57,396 nucleotides of DNA, from NCBI GenBank assembly GCA_029778565.1, contig JAKOQC010000181.1:1-57396 (forward strand), written 5' to 3'. Each line of letters opens with the position of its first letter. Position 1 is the first letter of the stretch. This DNA comes from a bacterium. GTDB lineage: Bacteria; Patescibacteriota; Saccharimonadia; CAILAD01; BJGX01. The notes beneath the pieces are model-generated. The model did no database searches, was not told where the DNA came from, and worked only from the letters and a program-made list of their open reading frames with translations. Made by a program: the position numbers and the translations under genes. Shown one piece after another: positions 28,664 to 35,747 of this stretch.

Positions 28664-29905
28664 TTATGATATTAGTAAATGATCTTTATCGAGCAGCCAT
28701 GGACTACTGGCCTCTTGGCTACGATACCGAATTTCTCGTTGAATTACTTCAACTCTCTGGCTATACTCTTTTTCTGTTGTAGACTTAGAAATTGCTAACG
28801 TTCGTTGTACAGAACGCCGCAGCCTTAAGAAAAATGTTTGGTAGTCGACCGATTTGCATTCCATATTACTAAGAGTCATGGTAATAATGCGCAAAACGAG
28901 ACGCTGCTGATTTTTATCTGAATGTTTCAACTCAGAAAGCAACATATCAATCTCACCAAGTTGTTGTTCGGCAAGAAGTACTTCAACAATTAGCCTAGCT
29001 TCTTGAGCGCTGTACACCTCGGTATTGAGCCATCTATCTATCCAGACTTTCGCCCAGAAATAGGGCTTAATACTAATTCTTTCAAGACGGCTTCTTGTCT
29101 CGGCAGAAAAGCTCTTTGCAACTCTCTTACCAGACAAAAATTCCTTAAGCAAAACCTGTATGTCCCAAATGTCTGCCGCAATCGTTTCGGCAAACGTGGT
29201 ACAGTTAAGGTAACGATATCGAAGCGACTTTTGGGTAAGCTCATCGTATTCGAGCTGTAGACGAAGTCGAGCAATAGCAGCAGTTAGACGTGCTGCATTG
29301 GCTCGTGGATTCATCCTACCGATAGAGTCGAGAAACCCTACAGATTGTTCTACACGACCTCTCACATCTTTTCTCAGCAACGTTCTGCATAGTTGCATGT
29401 CAGAAACAATCAGCTCGAGTAGCTGCGATTCTCTTCCGTCGCTATATTGTAGTAGCCTTTGCCAATCGTCTAGCAGTCGCTGGCGAACTTCTACTACGGT
29501 GTCCGAACGAACTGATTCTAACTGAGAACGTAATGCACTATTTCTACTGCCTTGAATACCAGAACGAATACCAGATTCTACCGTTACAAAAGTTTCATGT
29601 TCTTTAAGCGGTGGCCTAGGTTTGACGAAGATAAGAAGTTCGCCAACAAGATCGAGATCTTTTGCATCTGATACCTTGGTAACTACCCAGTACTTTTCGC
29701 TAATATTTCGACCAGGGCGAACAAGAATTTGCCTGGCTCGAATATTGCTAGAGCGCAACTTTTTGCCAGTAATAATAGGCTGTACCTCAGCCCCAAGAGT
29801 ATAGCTAAAGCGCATATCTTCTTGCACTGTCAACGTTCCTCCCTTTGTAGGCTCTCTCTTAAGAGCGAACGTATAATACCATGTAACACCTTGACTTTCA
29901 ACCAT
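28664..29905 (-). CDS. Unrecognised 413-residue soluble protein
   Basis: I do not recognise this family. The first 100 residues are beta-rich (WYYTFALKRE, GELLIFVKPRP), and there is no signal peptide or membrane helix. Residues about 115-390 are helical, rich in Arg, Leu and Glu, with repeated short helices such as LVLRIITMTLSNM and LRRSVQRTLAIS. The overall look is of an alpha-solenoid or coiled scaffold. A possible minus-strand -10 (TATATC) lies 7 bases upstream. Single gene with a strong terminator; the neighbours give no clue. Confidence 0.6.
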   Translation of the reverse strand: MVESQGVTWYYTFALKREPTKGGTLTVQEDMRFSYTLGAEVQPIITGKKLRSSNIRARQILVRPGRNISEKYWVVTKVSDAKDLDLVGELLIFVKPRPPLKEHETFVTVESGIRSGIQGSRNSALRSQLESVRSDTVVEVRQRLLDDWQRLLQYSDGRESQLLELIVSDMQLCRTLLRKDVRGRVEQSVGFLDSIGRMNPRANAARLTAAIARLRLQLEYDELTQKSLRYRYLNCTTFAETIAADIWDIQVLLKEFLSGKRVAKSFSAETRSRLERISIKPYFWAKVWIDRWLNTEVYSAQEARLIVEVLLAEQQLGEIDMLLSELKHSDKNQQRLVLRIITMTLSNMECKSVDYQTFFLRLRRSVQRTLAISKSTTEKEYSQRVEVIQREIRYRSQEASSPWLLDKDHLLIS

Positions 29906-29954
29906 ATCAACAGATATAATCGTGTGGTTAGAGGTATTTTAAAAGCAGAAGAAA

Positions 29955-30269
29955 ATGAAAAAAGATACTCGAAAATATATTGATAGGCGGGATTATCTAA
30001 TTGCTGCAGTTGCCAAAAGACGTAAGGTACTAAAAGAAAAATCAGTACAATACAAAGGTGGTAAGTGCGAGCTATGTGGCTACGAGAAATGTATTGAAGC
30101 CTTGGATTTTCATCATAAAGATCCAAAAACAAAGAAATTTGGCATTAGCCATAAAGGATATACTCGCAGCTGGCAGGATGTGCAAGGCGAACTAGATAAG
30201 TGTGTTTTGGTTTGTGCAAATTGCCATAGAGAGATAGAAGCAGGAGTATCAAACATTAATCCGGGGTAG
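29955..30269 (+). CDS. HNH endonuclease-like protein running into the tRNA gene
   Basis: A 104-residue protein with an HNH core: Cys38/Cys41 (CELC), His53-His54 (DFHH), and Cys83...Cys87-Cys90-His91 (VCANCHRE), with a basic helical N-terminus. HNH proteins of this size cut or nick DNA and include homing-type and free-standing forms. The last codons and the stop are made from the first 10 bases of the tRNA-Asn gene, so coding sequence and tRNA overlap. Since that tRNA carries a group I intron, a past link as a homing endonuclease is possible but unproven. Confidence 0.75.
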   Translation: MKKDTRKYIDRRDYLIAAVAKRRKVLKEKSVQYKGGKCELCGYEKCIEALDFHHKDPKTKKFGISHKGYTRSWQDVQGELDKCVLVCANCHREIEAGVSNINPG

Positions 30270-30561
30270 CTCAGTGGTAGAGCAGTTGGCTGTAAATTGA
30301 TGCAGCGTTTAGTGGTAACACTAAGATGAAAATAGGGTGAATTGCGGGAAGCCTAAGTGAGAATATGGTAATCCGCAGCCAAGCCAAGAAGAGCAAAGGT
30401 TTCTTGGAAGGTTCAGAGACTAGAGGGTGAGACTCAACAATAATCTCTCAGATAGCGCCCTACATCCGTCATGGCGGATGATGATATAGTCCATTCCCAT
30501 TTGAAAATTTGGGGTAGATGTAACCAATTGGTCGCTGGTTCGAATCCAGTCCCCGGAGCCA
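30260..30561 (+). tRNA. tRNA-Asn(GTT), split by a group I intron in the anticodon
   Basis: Exons are 30260-30293 and 30521-30561. The 7-bp acceptor stem pairs 30260-30266 with 30551-30557, then G and an encoded CCA (30559-30561). The D-arm is 30269-30283, the anticodon stem GTTGG/CCAAT is 30285-30289 with 30524-30528, the variable loop has 5 bases, and the T-arm is 30534-30550 with loop TTCGAAT. Joined, the loop reads CTGTTAA with anticodon GTT. The unspliced loop reads CTGTAAA and would be mistaken for Tyr(GTA), but bacterial tRNA-Tyr has a long variable arm. The GCCA end also fits Asn. Confidence 0.93.
30294..30520 (+). ncRNA. Group I self-splicing intron in tRNA-Asn
   Basis: It has 227 bases and no ORF. 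The 5' exon ends in U and the intron ends in G. P1: exon GCTGT pairs with GCAGC (30302-30306), leaving the expected U-G at the splice site. P2 is TTAGTG-GTAA-CACTAA. P3 is TAGGGTG with CGCCCTA, P4 is TTGCGG with CCGCAG, P6 is CCAAGAA with TTCTTGG, P7 is GACTA (30419-30423) with TAGTC, and P8 is CATCCG with CGGATG. The stretch GTTCAGAGACTAGAG is the classic R element. A 33-base extension between P7 and P3 resembles P7.1/P7.2, which suggests an IA-like layout. It should splice out by itself with guanosine. Confidence 0.9.
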
Positions 30562-30576
30562 AAGAACTTATGCTTT

Positions 30577-30603
30577 AAAGATCTGAAATATGGTCTTTTT
30601 TTT
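30577..30603 (+). terminator. Terminator after tRNA-Asn
   Basis: AAAGATC pairs with GGTCTTT (one T-G pair), loop of 8 bases, then a run of eight T. Confidence 0.7.
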
Positions 30604-30605
30604 GA

Positions 30606-30611
30606 TATGAT
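30606..30611 (+). promoter_or_regulatory. Extended -10 TGATATGAT, leaderless type
   Basis: TATGAT preceded by TGA; ends 6 bases before ATG 30618. The T-tract of the terminator occupies the region where a -35 box would partly lie. Confidence 0.6.
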
Positions 30612-30617
30612 TAATTA

Positions 30618-31091
30618 ATGAAAAAGAATGTAATCATAATCATATCTGGTTTAGCATTACTTTTACTGGCTATAATTATTGTAAGCACACTCTATCTTTT
30701 TAGGCTACCGAGACAAACATTGCGGTACAAAGACCAGGTTTTCTCAGTTGAATTCTCTAATGATGCTACTACATTTACAGACCCAGCATCAGGACTTAAT
30801 TATTTAACAAGCAAAAAGTTGAATATGGGTATTGGAATTAATAATTCTACATCTCAAAAAGATTGTGGACAAAGTGGGTCAAAAACCTACCAACAAATCA
30901 ATGTTAGTGGAAATTTATACTCACTATGTGCAGGCACAAATACAGAAACCGGCAAGCCTGCATTTTGGACAGTTAATTTTGCCATAAATAGTAGGTGGTA
31001 CAGTGCAACACTGATCCCAAATAGTACTGATACTATCATTTCACAAAAGCAGGCTGCAGAAATATTTTCTAGTATTCAAATGTCAAACTAG
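30618..31091 (+). CDS. Small membrane-anchored protein, unknown
   Basis: A 157-residue protein with a strong N-terminal membrane helix (about 5-28) and an outer domain of about 125 residues. The two outer cysteines (QKDCGQ and SLCAGT) could form a disulfide. The domain is beta-rich and ends in a short helix (KQAAEIFSSIQ). I do not recognise a family. It is the first single-gene unit after the tRNA, with its own promoter and with module B starting at its stop codon. Confidence 0.6.
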   Translation: MKKNVIIIISGLALLLLAIIIVSTLYLFRLPRQTLRYKDQVFSVEFSNDATTFTDPASGLNYLTSKKLNMGIGINNSTSQKDCGQSGSKTYQQINVSGNLYSLCAGTNTETGKPAFWTVNFAINSRWYSATLIPNSTDTIISQKQAAEIFSSIQMSN

Positions 31092-31133
31092 TTCTAACTT
31101 CCATCACCACGCGGAGCCAAAGAACTTATGCTT

Positions 31134-31157
31134 AAAAGACCCATTGGGTCTTTTTTT
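31134..31157 (+). terminator. Terminator in module B
   Basis: AAAAGACCC pairs with GGGTCTTTT (9 bp, loop ATT) and runs into seven T. Confidence 0.8.
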
Positions 31158-31159
31158 GA

Positions 31160-31165
31160 TATGAT
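31160..31165 (+). promoter_or_regulatory. Extended -10 TGATATGAT before the Nudix gene
   Basis: Six bases before ATG 31172. Confidence 0.6.
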
Positions 31166-31171
31166 GTATTG

Positions 31172-31720
31172 ATGGATACAAAAATAGATATTTATGATAA
31201 AGACGAGAATCCTTTACATAAAACCGCAACCTATGATGAGGTGAGAAAAAATGGACTGTGGGCACGTGGTGTACATATTATTTTATACACACCGTCAAAA
31301 AAAGTTGTAATGCAAAAACGTAGTAAAAAGCTCGATTATCATCCTGGTGAAATAGAAGTGTCGGTAGGTGGTGGAGTAAAAGCTGGAGAAACAACAGAAC
31401 AAGCAATTATACGTGAGGTTAGAGAAGAAACCGGAATTAATCTTTCGGCAAAAGATATTAAATATATTGGTAAAAATAAGTTTAGTCGTAGGTATAAAAG
31501 AAATGGGCATAAGTATTATATGAAAGATTTTATTTATTCATATTCAGCACAAATACCTGAAAATATTGAGTTTAAGCCAGAAGATGATGAGGCTCAAGAA
31601 TTATTTTTGCTACCCCTAAATCAAGTAAAACGTTCTGTGCGAAAACATTATGTTTTACACTTCGGTAGATTAGCCTCTATGTATAGCTATTGGTTGTATT
31701 TACTTCGATCGATAGAATAG
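31172..31720 (+). CDS. Nudix hydrolase
   Basis: A 182-residue protein with a complete Nudix box: GGGVKAGETTEQAIIREV followed by REETGI, fitting Gx5Ex7REUxEExGU. The N-terminal MDTKIDIYDKDENPLHK and the overall plan resemble the isopentenyl-diphosphate-isomerase-like Nudix group (YfcD type), which hydrolyse nucleoside or other diphosphates. The start is ATG 31172, six bases after the -10; the in-frame TTG 31169 is not needed. A broken copy of its first 38 bases lies at 41065-41102. Confidence 0.85.
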   Translation: MDTKIDIYDKDENPLHKTATYDEVRKNGLWARGVHIILYTPSKKVVMQKRSKKLDYHPGEIEVSVGGGVKAGETTEQAIIREVREETGINLSAKDIKYIGKNKFSRRYKRNGHKYYMKDFIYSYSAQIPENIEFKPEDDEAQELFLLPLNQVKRSVRKHYVLHFGRLASMYSYWLYLLRSIE

Positions 31721-31762
31721 TCCTAACTTCCACTACCACCTGGAGCCATAGTACTTATGCTT

Positions 31763-31787
31763 AAAGAAGCCGCCAAGGCTTCTTTTT
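31763..31787 (+). terminator. Terminator in module C
   Basis: AAAGAAGCC pairs with GGCTTCTTT (9 bp, loop GCCAA), then T5. The same hairpin is in module F. Confidence 0.8.
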
Positions 31788-31789
31788 GA

Positions 31790-31795
31790 TATAGT
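31790..31795 (+). promoter_or_regulatory. Extended -10 TGATATAGT before the GNAT gene
   Basis: Six bases before ATG 31802. Confidence 0.55.
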
Positions 31796-31801
31796 ATTGT
31801 A

Positions 31802-32332
31802 ATGGAGCCCAAACCAATGCCGCCAGAAGATGAACCCAAAGTTGAAATAAAACTGTGTAGCGAGAATGATTTAGTGTTACTCAATAAAGCCATTCCCGAA
31901 CCAGGCTATCATGAAAGACGATTTGCATCGCAACAAGATGGTAAGGCTAGCTACTTGCTGGCTTGGCAAAATGGTGTGCCAGTTGGCCATCTATTAATAA
32001 AGTGGGAAGGCAGTGGGCCACAGGTAAATAAATATCTGCCCGATACGCCCGAACTAAATGCAATTGGGGTCTGGCCACCAAAAAATCGTTCCAAAGGAAT
32101 AGGCGGACAATTAATAGAAAAAGCTGAGGGAATGGCGAAAGAGAAAGGCTTCAAACAAGTAGCTCTCGCAGTTGAAATAGATAACTCTCGTGCAAAAGAA
32201 CTATATGAGAAGTTGGGGTATATGGATTGGGGTCATGGAGAATACATTGATGAATGGGTAGAAAAAGGCGATGACGGTGAAGAAACACAACACAAAGACC
32301 CCTGCTACTATTTGGTTAAGAATTTAGAATAA
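31802..32332 (+). CDS. GNAT-family N-acetyltransferase
   Basis: A 176-residue GNAT. The acetyl-CoA loop is RSKGIGGQLIEKAEG (fits R/QxxGxG/A), followed by QVALAVEIDNSRAKELYEKLGY, the standard motif B. An N-terminal proline-rich stretch of 12 residues is unusual. Substrates of single GNATs cannot be told from sequence; small-molecule or protein amines are possible. It has its own promoter and shares terminator D with the convergent peptidase gene. Confidence 0.85.
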   Translation: MEPKPMPPEDEPKVEIKLCSENDLVLLNKAIPEPGYHERRFASQQDGKASYLLAWQNGVPVGHLLIKWEGSGPQVNKYLPDTPELNAIGVWPPKNRSKGIGGQLIEKAEGMAKEKGFKQVALAVEIDNSRAKELYEKLGYMDWGHGEYIDEWVEKGDDGEETQHKDPCYYLVKNLE

Positions 32333-32337
32333 AACTA

Positions 32338-32403
32338 GTTCTAACTTCTGTTACTACACGGAACCAAAGTACTTATGCTTAAAGACCTGAAAAGGTCTTT
32401 TTT
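32338..32403 (+). repeat. Cassette module D, between convergent genes
   Basis: GTTCTAACTTC, then CGGAACCA (tRNA end with one change) at 32359-32366, AAGTACTTATGCTTAAA and the hairpin. The promoter part is absent because the next gene is inverted. Confidence 0.75.
32381..32403 (+). terminator. Terminator in module D
   Basis: AAAGACC pairs with GGTCTTT (7 bp, loop of 6) followed by T3; serves the GNAT gene and lies just past the stop of the minus-strand peptidase gene. Confidence 0.7.
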
Positions 32404-33028
32404 AGGTTTGAAACACCAACACCTCGCCATCCCTAACTGTTTTGTATTTGATACCATGTTCTTCACAATACTGTATTCCACGGTCTATGGCTTCTGTTTC
32501 TGGGTGGACAGATTTGTAATGTGGCATAAAAGCAAAATCAACCAAGCCTAGGCCTTCCCAGATAATTTCGTTCCAGCCCTCATATGGTGTAATTGTAGCA
32601 TCACCTACTACTTTATAAGGTTCGAGAGAAGGCGCCAGCAAACAACCAGCCGCGCTGTAGCCTGAATAGAGAAAATCTGCGTTATTTTTTGCTAGTTCAA
32701 TAAGAACCCTGTCTAGCCCACACAGTCTCATAGCCTGGCGCAGCACAAAAACATTGCCACCCATTATAAAAACAGCGCCATAACTTCTAACTTTTGCTTC
32801 TACCTCGTCATTTTTGCCAAAATAATCTTTTAAGTCTAGTACTTCGACATTAAACCCAATTTCTTCTAGCCGCATCTTCTTGTTTGCAATGGCATTTAAC
32901 GACTGGTCGTCATCAAAAGCCCGAAAGTCTAACGCATTCGGAATAACCCAAATATTATCAGTTGGCGCCATAGCTTTGAGCTGATCTTTTTTATTACCGA
33001 ATTTAAAAGATGACAAATAGAATTTCAT
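32402..33028 (-). CDS. Peptidase family S51 protein (dipeptidase E-like)
   Basis: About 208 residues in an alpha/beta fold. The likely nucleophile Ser is in YSGYSAAGCLL, preceded by FIMGGNVFVLRQAM, and the histidine region is FMPHYKSVHPETEAI. S51 enzymes split Asp-X dipeptides, but several relatives have other roles. A longer frame from ATG 33064 exists, but ATG 33028 is the start: TACAAT (33035-33040 on the minus strand) is six bases upstream and the homology begins at MKFYLSSF. It is the only inverted gene in the array. Confidence 0.8.
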   Translation of the reverse strand: MKFYLSSFKFGNKKDQLKAMAPTDNIWVIPNALDFRAFDDDQSLNAIANKKMRLEEIGFNVEVLDLKDYFGKNDEVEAKVRSYGAVFIMGGNVFVLRQAMRLCGLDRVLIELAKNNADFLYSGYSAAGCLLAPSLEPYKVVGDATITPYEGWNEIIWEGLGLVDFAFMPHYKSVHPETEAIDRGIQYCEEHGIKYKTVRDGEVLVFQT

Positions 33029-33034
33029 ACTATT

Positions 33035-33040
33035 ATTGTA
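33035..33040 (-). promoter_or_regulatory. -10 box TACAAT (minus strand), leaderless type
   Basis: Six bases before ATG 33028; decides that start over the ATG 12 codons upstream, which the promoter itself would exclude. Confidence 0.55.
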
Positions 33041-33075
33041 CTTGTAAACATACTTAATCAACAATGCCGCGACTT

Positions 33076-33098
33076 AAAAGACCCATCTGGGTCTTTTT
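33076..33098 (+). terminator. Terminator in module H
   Basis: AAAAGACCC pairs with GGGTCTTTT (9 bp, loop ATCT), T-tract of five. No plus-strand gene lies directly upstream. Confidence 0.7.
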
Positions 33099-33100
33099 GA

Positions 33101-33106
33101 TATACT
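33101..33106 (+). promoter_or_regulatory. Extended -10 TGATATACT before the methyltransferase gene
   Basis: Six bases before ATG 33113. Confidence 0.58.
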
Positions 33107-33112
33107 TGATGT

Positions 33113-33862
33113 ATGAAGCTTTCTGAATCGACCAAAATGAATCAACAATCTTATGATGCTCATGCCGAAGAGTGGCATGCAGCTAAAGATATTAATTATG
33201 GCCATCGTTTTTTAGAAAAGCCTGCCATGTATAGCCAACTACCACACAGCTTAGAGGGCAAAGAAGTACTGTGTATAGGTGTAGGGTCAGGTGAGGAACT
33301 AGAAGAGTTAGTAAAATTAACACCTAAAAAGATAGTTGCAATCGACATTTCGGCTAATTTACTTAAGCTTGCGAAGAAAGAATTTCCACACGTTGAGTTT
33401 CATCAAATGAACATGATGAAGTTAGCTTTTGCAGACAATAGTTTTGATATGGTGTATTCGAGCTTAGCATTTCACTATACTAACGATTGGGATAAGCTGC
33501 TTAAAGAGATGTATAGAGTATTGAGGATGAGAGGAATATTGTTATTCTCAACACATAACCCAGAATATTGGAAGAATAAGCCAGCAACCGGACAAAAACA
33601 CGTAAATGCTAGAGGTGTAGAAACCCTCGAACACACTGCCTCGTTGGGCAAGATTGAGATTGTTTATTACAACCTTCCAAACTTACAGGCAATTGACGAG
33701 GCGGTGACGCATGCCGGTTTTGTAATAAAGAATGCGTTTACGCCAAGTGTAGTGAATGATGGAGTTTACTCTTTAAATAAATCTGAGCTTGAGGTACTCG
33801 AAACTTTAAAAACAAAGAACAATGCCACTCCTTTGTTTTATGTTGTGAATGCAGAGAAGTGA
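33113..33862 (+). CDS. Class I SAM-dependent methyltransferase
   Basis: A 249-residue protein of the methyltransferase-11 (UbiE/Smt-like) type. Motif I is VLCIGVGSGEELEEL, then VAIDISANLLKLAKK, FDMVYSSLAFHY and LYRVLRMRGILLFSTHNP-like segments (MYRVLRMRGILLFSTHN here). Substrate unknown; small molecules are usual. Monocistronic, leaderless-type promoter, module E at its end. Confidence 0.83.
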   Translation: MKLSESTKMNQQSYDAHAEEWHAAKDINYGHRFLEKPAMYSQLPHSLEGKEVLCIGVGSGEELEELVKLTPKKIVAIDISANLLKLAKKEFPHVEFHQMNMMKLAFADNSFDMVYSSLAFHYTNDWDKLLKEMYRVLRMRGILLFSTHNPEYWKNKPATGQKHVNARGVETLEHTASLGKIEIVYYNLPNLQAIDEAVTHAGFVIKNAFTPSVVNDGVYSLNKSELEVLETLKTKNNATPLFYVVNAEK

Positions 33863-33908
33863 TTGGTTCTGGCTTCTATCACCACCCGGAGCCAAAGTAT
33901 TTATGCTT

Positions 33909-33932
33909 AAAAGACCCGAAAGGGTCTTTTTT
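33909..33932 (+). terminator. Terminator in module E
   Basis: AAAAGACCC pairs with GGGTCTTTT (9 bp, GAAA tetraloop) followed by T2 more. Confidence 0.8.
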
Positions 33933-33934
33933 GG

Positions 33935-33940
33935 TACAAT
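33935..33940 (+). promoter_or_regulatory. -10 box TACAAT before the ATP-grasp gene
   Basis: Eight bases before ATG 33949, slightly longer than the usual six or seven. Confidence 0.45.
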
Positions 33941-33948
33941 AATAACCA

Positions 33949-34770
33949 ATGAATATCTTATTAATTAGTGACCCGGAATTACGTAACGCTGTCACCTGGG
34001 AAGAGTGGCTAAAAAGTGAAGGCCATAGGGTAGCACACATACAAACCCTACCTACCAACTGGGCAAAAGGCAATATACCATCATTTGATTTAGTCATTCC
34101 ATTAATCACTATTAGGGATTATACCGATAGGACAACCAGAAGATATGACCTTGTTAAATTCTTAGAAAACGATAATTATAGGTTACTCAACTCAACACGA
34201 ACAATAGATTTGTCTTCAGACAAATCTTTAACTTATAAAGCATGGTCAAAGGCCGGTATATCTCAACCAAAAACTTTTAAACTATCTAGCTTATCAAAAT
34301 GGCCAATGAAAAATGAAAAAATGGTTTTTAAACCAATCTTTGGGCATAGTGGTGACCACATACTACTGGTCTCGTCACTAGATGAGGCGGCACGACACAG
34401 TACTGCACTGGGTCTAGATGCTATCCTGCAAGAGTATATTAAGTCGCCTAAGTGTATCAGAATGATTTGTTCAAAAAAAGTAGTGCTGAGTTGTTACGAA
34501 AAATACATCCCTGGCAGAGTTGTGGCAAATGTAGCCAAAGGTGCTTTAAGACATTCATTTTCTCCAGGTAATGAGCTGGTAGAACTGGCATTTAAAATGA
34601 TGAAAACAATTGATGCCAATTTAGCAGGTCTAGATATATTAATTAGTGGCAGCAACTATTATGCGTTAGAAGCAAACATACCCTTTGGATTTGATAAAAA
34701 AGACAACAAATTAAGAGGACATCTCATGAAAGTCATTAGTGGATATGGAGGTATGCGGTCTGCTGATTAA
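33949..34770 (+). CDS. ATP-grasp (RimK/YheC-like) ligase
   Basis: A 273-residue protein. The N-terminal third (ILLISDPELRNAV, FDLVIPLITIRDYTDR) is the preATP-grasp part. Then come SSDKSLTYKAWSKAGI, MVFKPIFGHSGDHILLV (ATP-binding Lys and glycine loop), LQEYIKSPKCIRMIC, and the metal/ATP end YYALEANIPFGFD. These enzymes join a carboxylate to an amine using ATP. The substrate is not evident. Single-gene unit with no module at its 3' end; a decayed stretch follows instead. Confidence 0.8.
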   Translation: MNILLISDPELRNAVTWEEWLKSEGHRVAHIQTLPTNWAKGNIPSFDLVIPLITIRDYTDRTTRRYDLVKFLENDNYRLLNSTRTIDLSSDKSLTYKAWSKAGISQPKTFKLSSLSKWPMKNEKMVFKPIFGHSGDHILLVSSLDEAARHSTALGLDAILQEYIKSPKCIRMICSKKVVLSCYEKYIPGRVVANVAKGALRHSFSPGNELVELAFKMMKTIDANLAGLDILISGSNYYALEANIPFGFDKKDNKLRGHLMKVISGYGGMRSAD

Positions 34771-34807
34771 GTATTTTAAGCCGGGTGTAAGAGAAGCTTT
34801 TCTTTAA

Positions 34808-34981
34808 TGGCGTATCATACCTGGCCAAATCATAGATTCGACATATCAAAGCCTACATGCGGTCAATCAATTCAAATACATGCTTTTGAAACATGGTTAT
34901 ATGTTTATTTACTTTATGCCTCCAAAAAATAAAGCAGATGATTTGTTTAATTCAAAATACAAGCAGTTTATAGTAAAATAA
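34808..34981 (+). pseudogene. Possible C-terminal gene remnant without a start
   Basis: A 57-codon open stretch between stops, with no start near its beginning, reads like real protein (IIDSTYQSLHAVNQFKYM then HGYMFIYFMPPKNKADD). It ends at TAA 34981. I do not recognise it. It may be the tail of a gene lost by deletion. The rest of the 34771-35005 spacer holds only the Shine-Dalgarno of the next gene. Confidence 0.35.
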
Positions 34982-35005
34982 ATAAATAAATAGGAGACAC
35001 AAATA

Positions 35006-35680
35006 GTGGAACATTTGAATCAAGTTCAGCCAGAATCTATGCCTAAAAAAGATAAAGCTGCTGAAAATTATGCAGCTGAAAGAGCTAAAAACTTCAAAAC
35101 AATTCTCGATACATTAACCGCTGCTCTTAGCAAGAACGAAGATGTTGATCGAAATGATCTACTTGCTGTAGATGGATATATAGATGCAGAAGGAATTACT
35201 CGTTATCGTCAAGAAGTTGGTCCAGTTAAATTTGATAATACTAAAGAAGGTGATTTACAAGCTAGCTATGAAGAAATAGATGACTGGGAAGACTTGTTAC
35301 CGAATGGCGTTGTTGACTATATCAAAACAGAAACTGCAAGATGGAAACGAACGGGTGAAGATTTAGAGCTACATGTACGTTATTTGGGAGTAGCATTCGC
35401 ACCCCCCAGATATACAGAAGGATATGGTGGTTGGCACACTGCAACTCAACCAGAAGAAGGCTGGTACGTACAAGTGGATACACCTGATGAAGTATATGAG
35501 AATGTATTTTCTGTTGATGTTGATGTTTATAAAGAAATGACCAAGGAAGACAAACTTGCTTATTTAAAGTATTTGCAAGAATGGGTATCTACTGGTAAGT
35601 ATAAAGACTATATGTATGAGGACAAAGCAAAAGAATATGATGATAAAGCCAGAGAGTATCAAGAAAGGGGTAATAACTAA
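35006..35680 (+). CDS. Unrecognised 224-residue soluble protein
   Basis: An acidic, highly charged protein with no signal or membrane helix. The N-terminal 55 residues are helical (KDKAAENYAAERAKNFKTIL), the middle is rich in aromatic residues (HVRYLGVAFAPPRYTEGYGG), and the C-terminus is a Lys/Glu helix. The start is GTG 35006 with AGGAGA (34992-34997) 8 bases upstream; it is one of few array genes with a clear Shine-Dalgarno. No family is recognised; similar proteins could exist in related genomes. Confidence 0.6.
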   Translation: MEHLNQVQPESMPKKDKAAENYAAERAKNFKTILDTLTAALSKNEDVDRNDLLAVDGYIDAEGITRYRQEVGPVKFDNTKEGDLQASYEEIDDWEDLLPNGVVDYIKTETARWKRTGEDLELHVRYLGVAFAPPRYTEGYGGWHTATQPEEGWYVQVDTPDEVYENVFSVDVDVYKEMTKEDKLAYLKYLQEWVSTGKYKDYMYEDKAKEYDDKAREYQERGNN

Positions 35681-35747
35681 CTAATACGAAAGAACATATG
35701 AGGCACCTCATTCTTATCTAGCACACGGAGCCAAAGTATTAATTTTT

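Larger units (their letters stand above)
30546..30611 (+). repeat. Cassette module A (native tRNA 3' end, trailer, terminator, promoter)
   Basis: Reference copy. It contains the tRNA end with GGAGCCA at 30555-30561, then AAAGAACTTATGC, a hairpin and TGATATGAT. All later copies keep this order. Confidence 0.8.
31091..31165 (+). repeat. Cassette module B
   Basis: Starts at GTTCTAACTTC just at the stop codon of the previous gene. GGAGCCA is at 31113-31119, followed by AAAGAACTTATGCTTAAA, the hairpin and TGATATGAT. It shares the left block CTAACTTC with C and D. Confidence 0.8.
31720..31795 (+). repeat. Cassette module C
   Basis: Begins GTCCTAACTTCC at the stop codon. TGGAGCCA ends at 31748, then TAGTACTTATGC, an AGAAGCC-type hairpin and TGATATAGT. 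Confidence 0.78.
33073..33106 (+). repeat. Partial cassette module H (right half only)
   Basis: CTTAAAAGACCC, hairpin and TGATATACT as in the other modules, but the tRNA-end and trailer parts are missing upstream. Confidence 0.6.
33865..33940 (+). repeat. Cassette module E
   Basis: GGTTCTGGCTTCTATCACC, then CGGAGCCA ending at 33894, AAGTATTTATGCTTAAA, hairpin, and a TACAAT -10. Confidence 0.78.

Noticed and set aside
30260-30300. tRNA-Tyr(GTA) reading of the anticodon loop
   Set aside because: It uses intron bases. The gene has a 5-base variable loop and a GCCA end, both wrong for bacterial tRNA-Tyr and right for Asn.
31091-31119. Modules B-E as ends of a different intact tRNA
   Set aside because: No acceptor or anticodon stem partner lies upstream and the distance from GTTC to CCA is five bases too long; they are at most decayed ends.
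33879-34109. 76-codon minus-strand frame ending in the same SGSF/KYFGSG-like peptide as the 40.7-41.1 kb frame
   Set aside because: The shared peptide is only the reverse complement of the module trailer; it lies antisense to the ATP-grasp gene.
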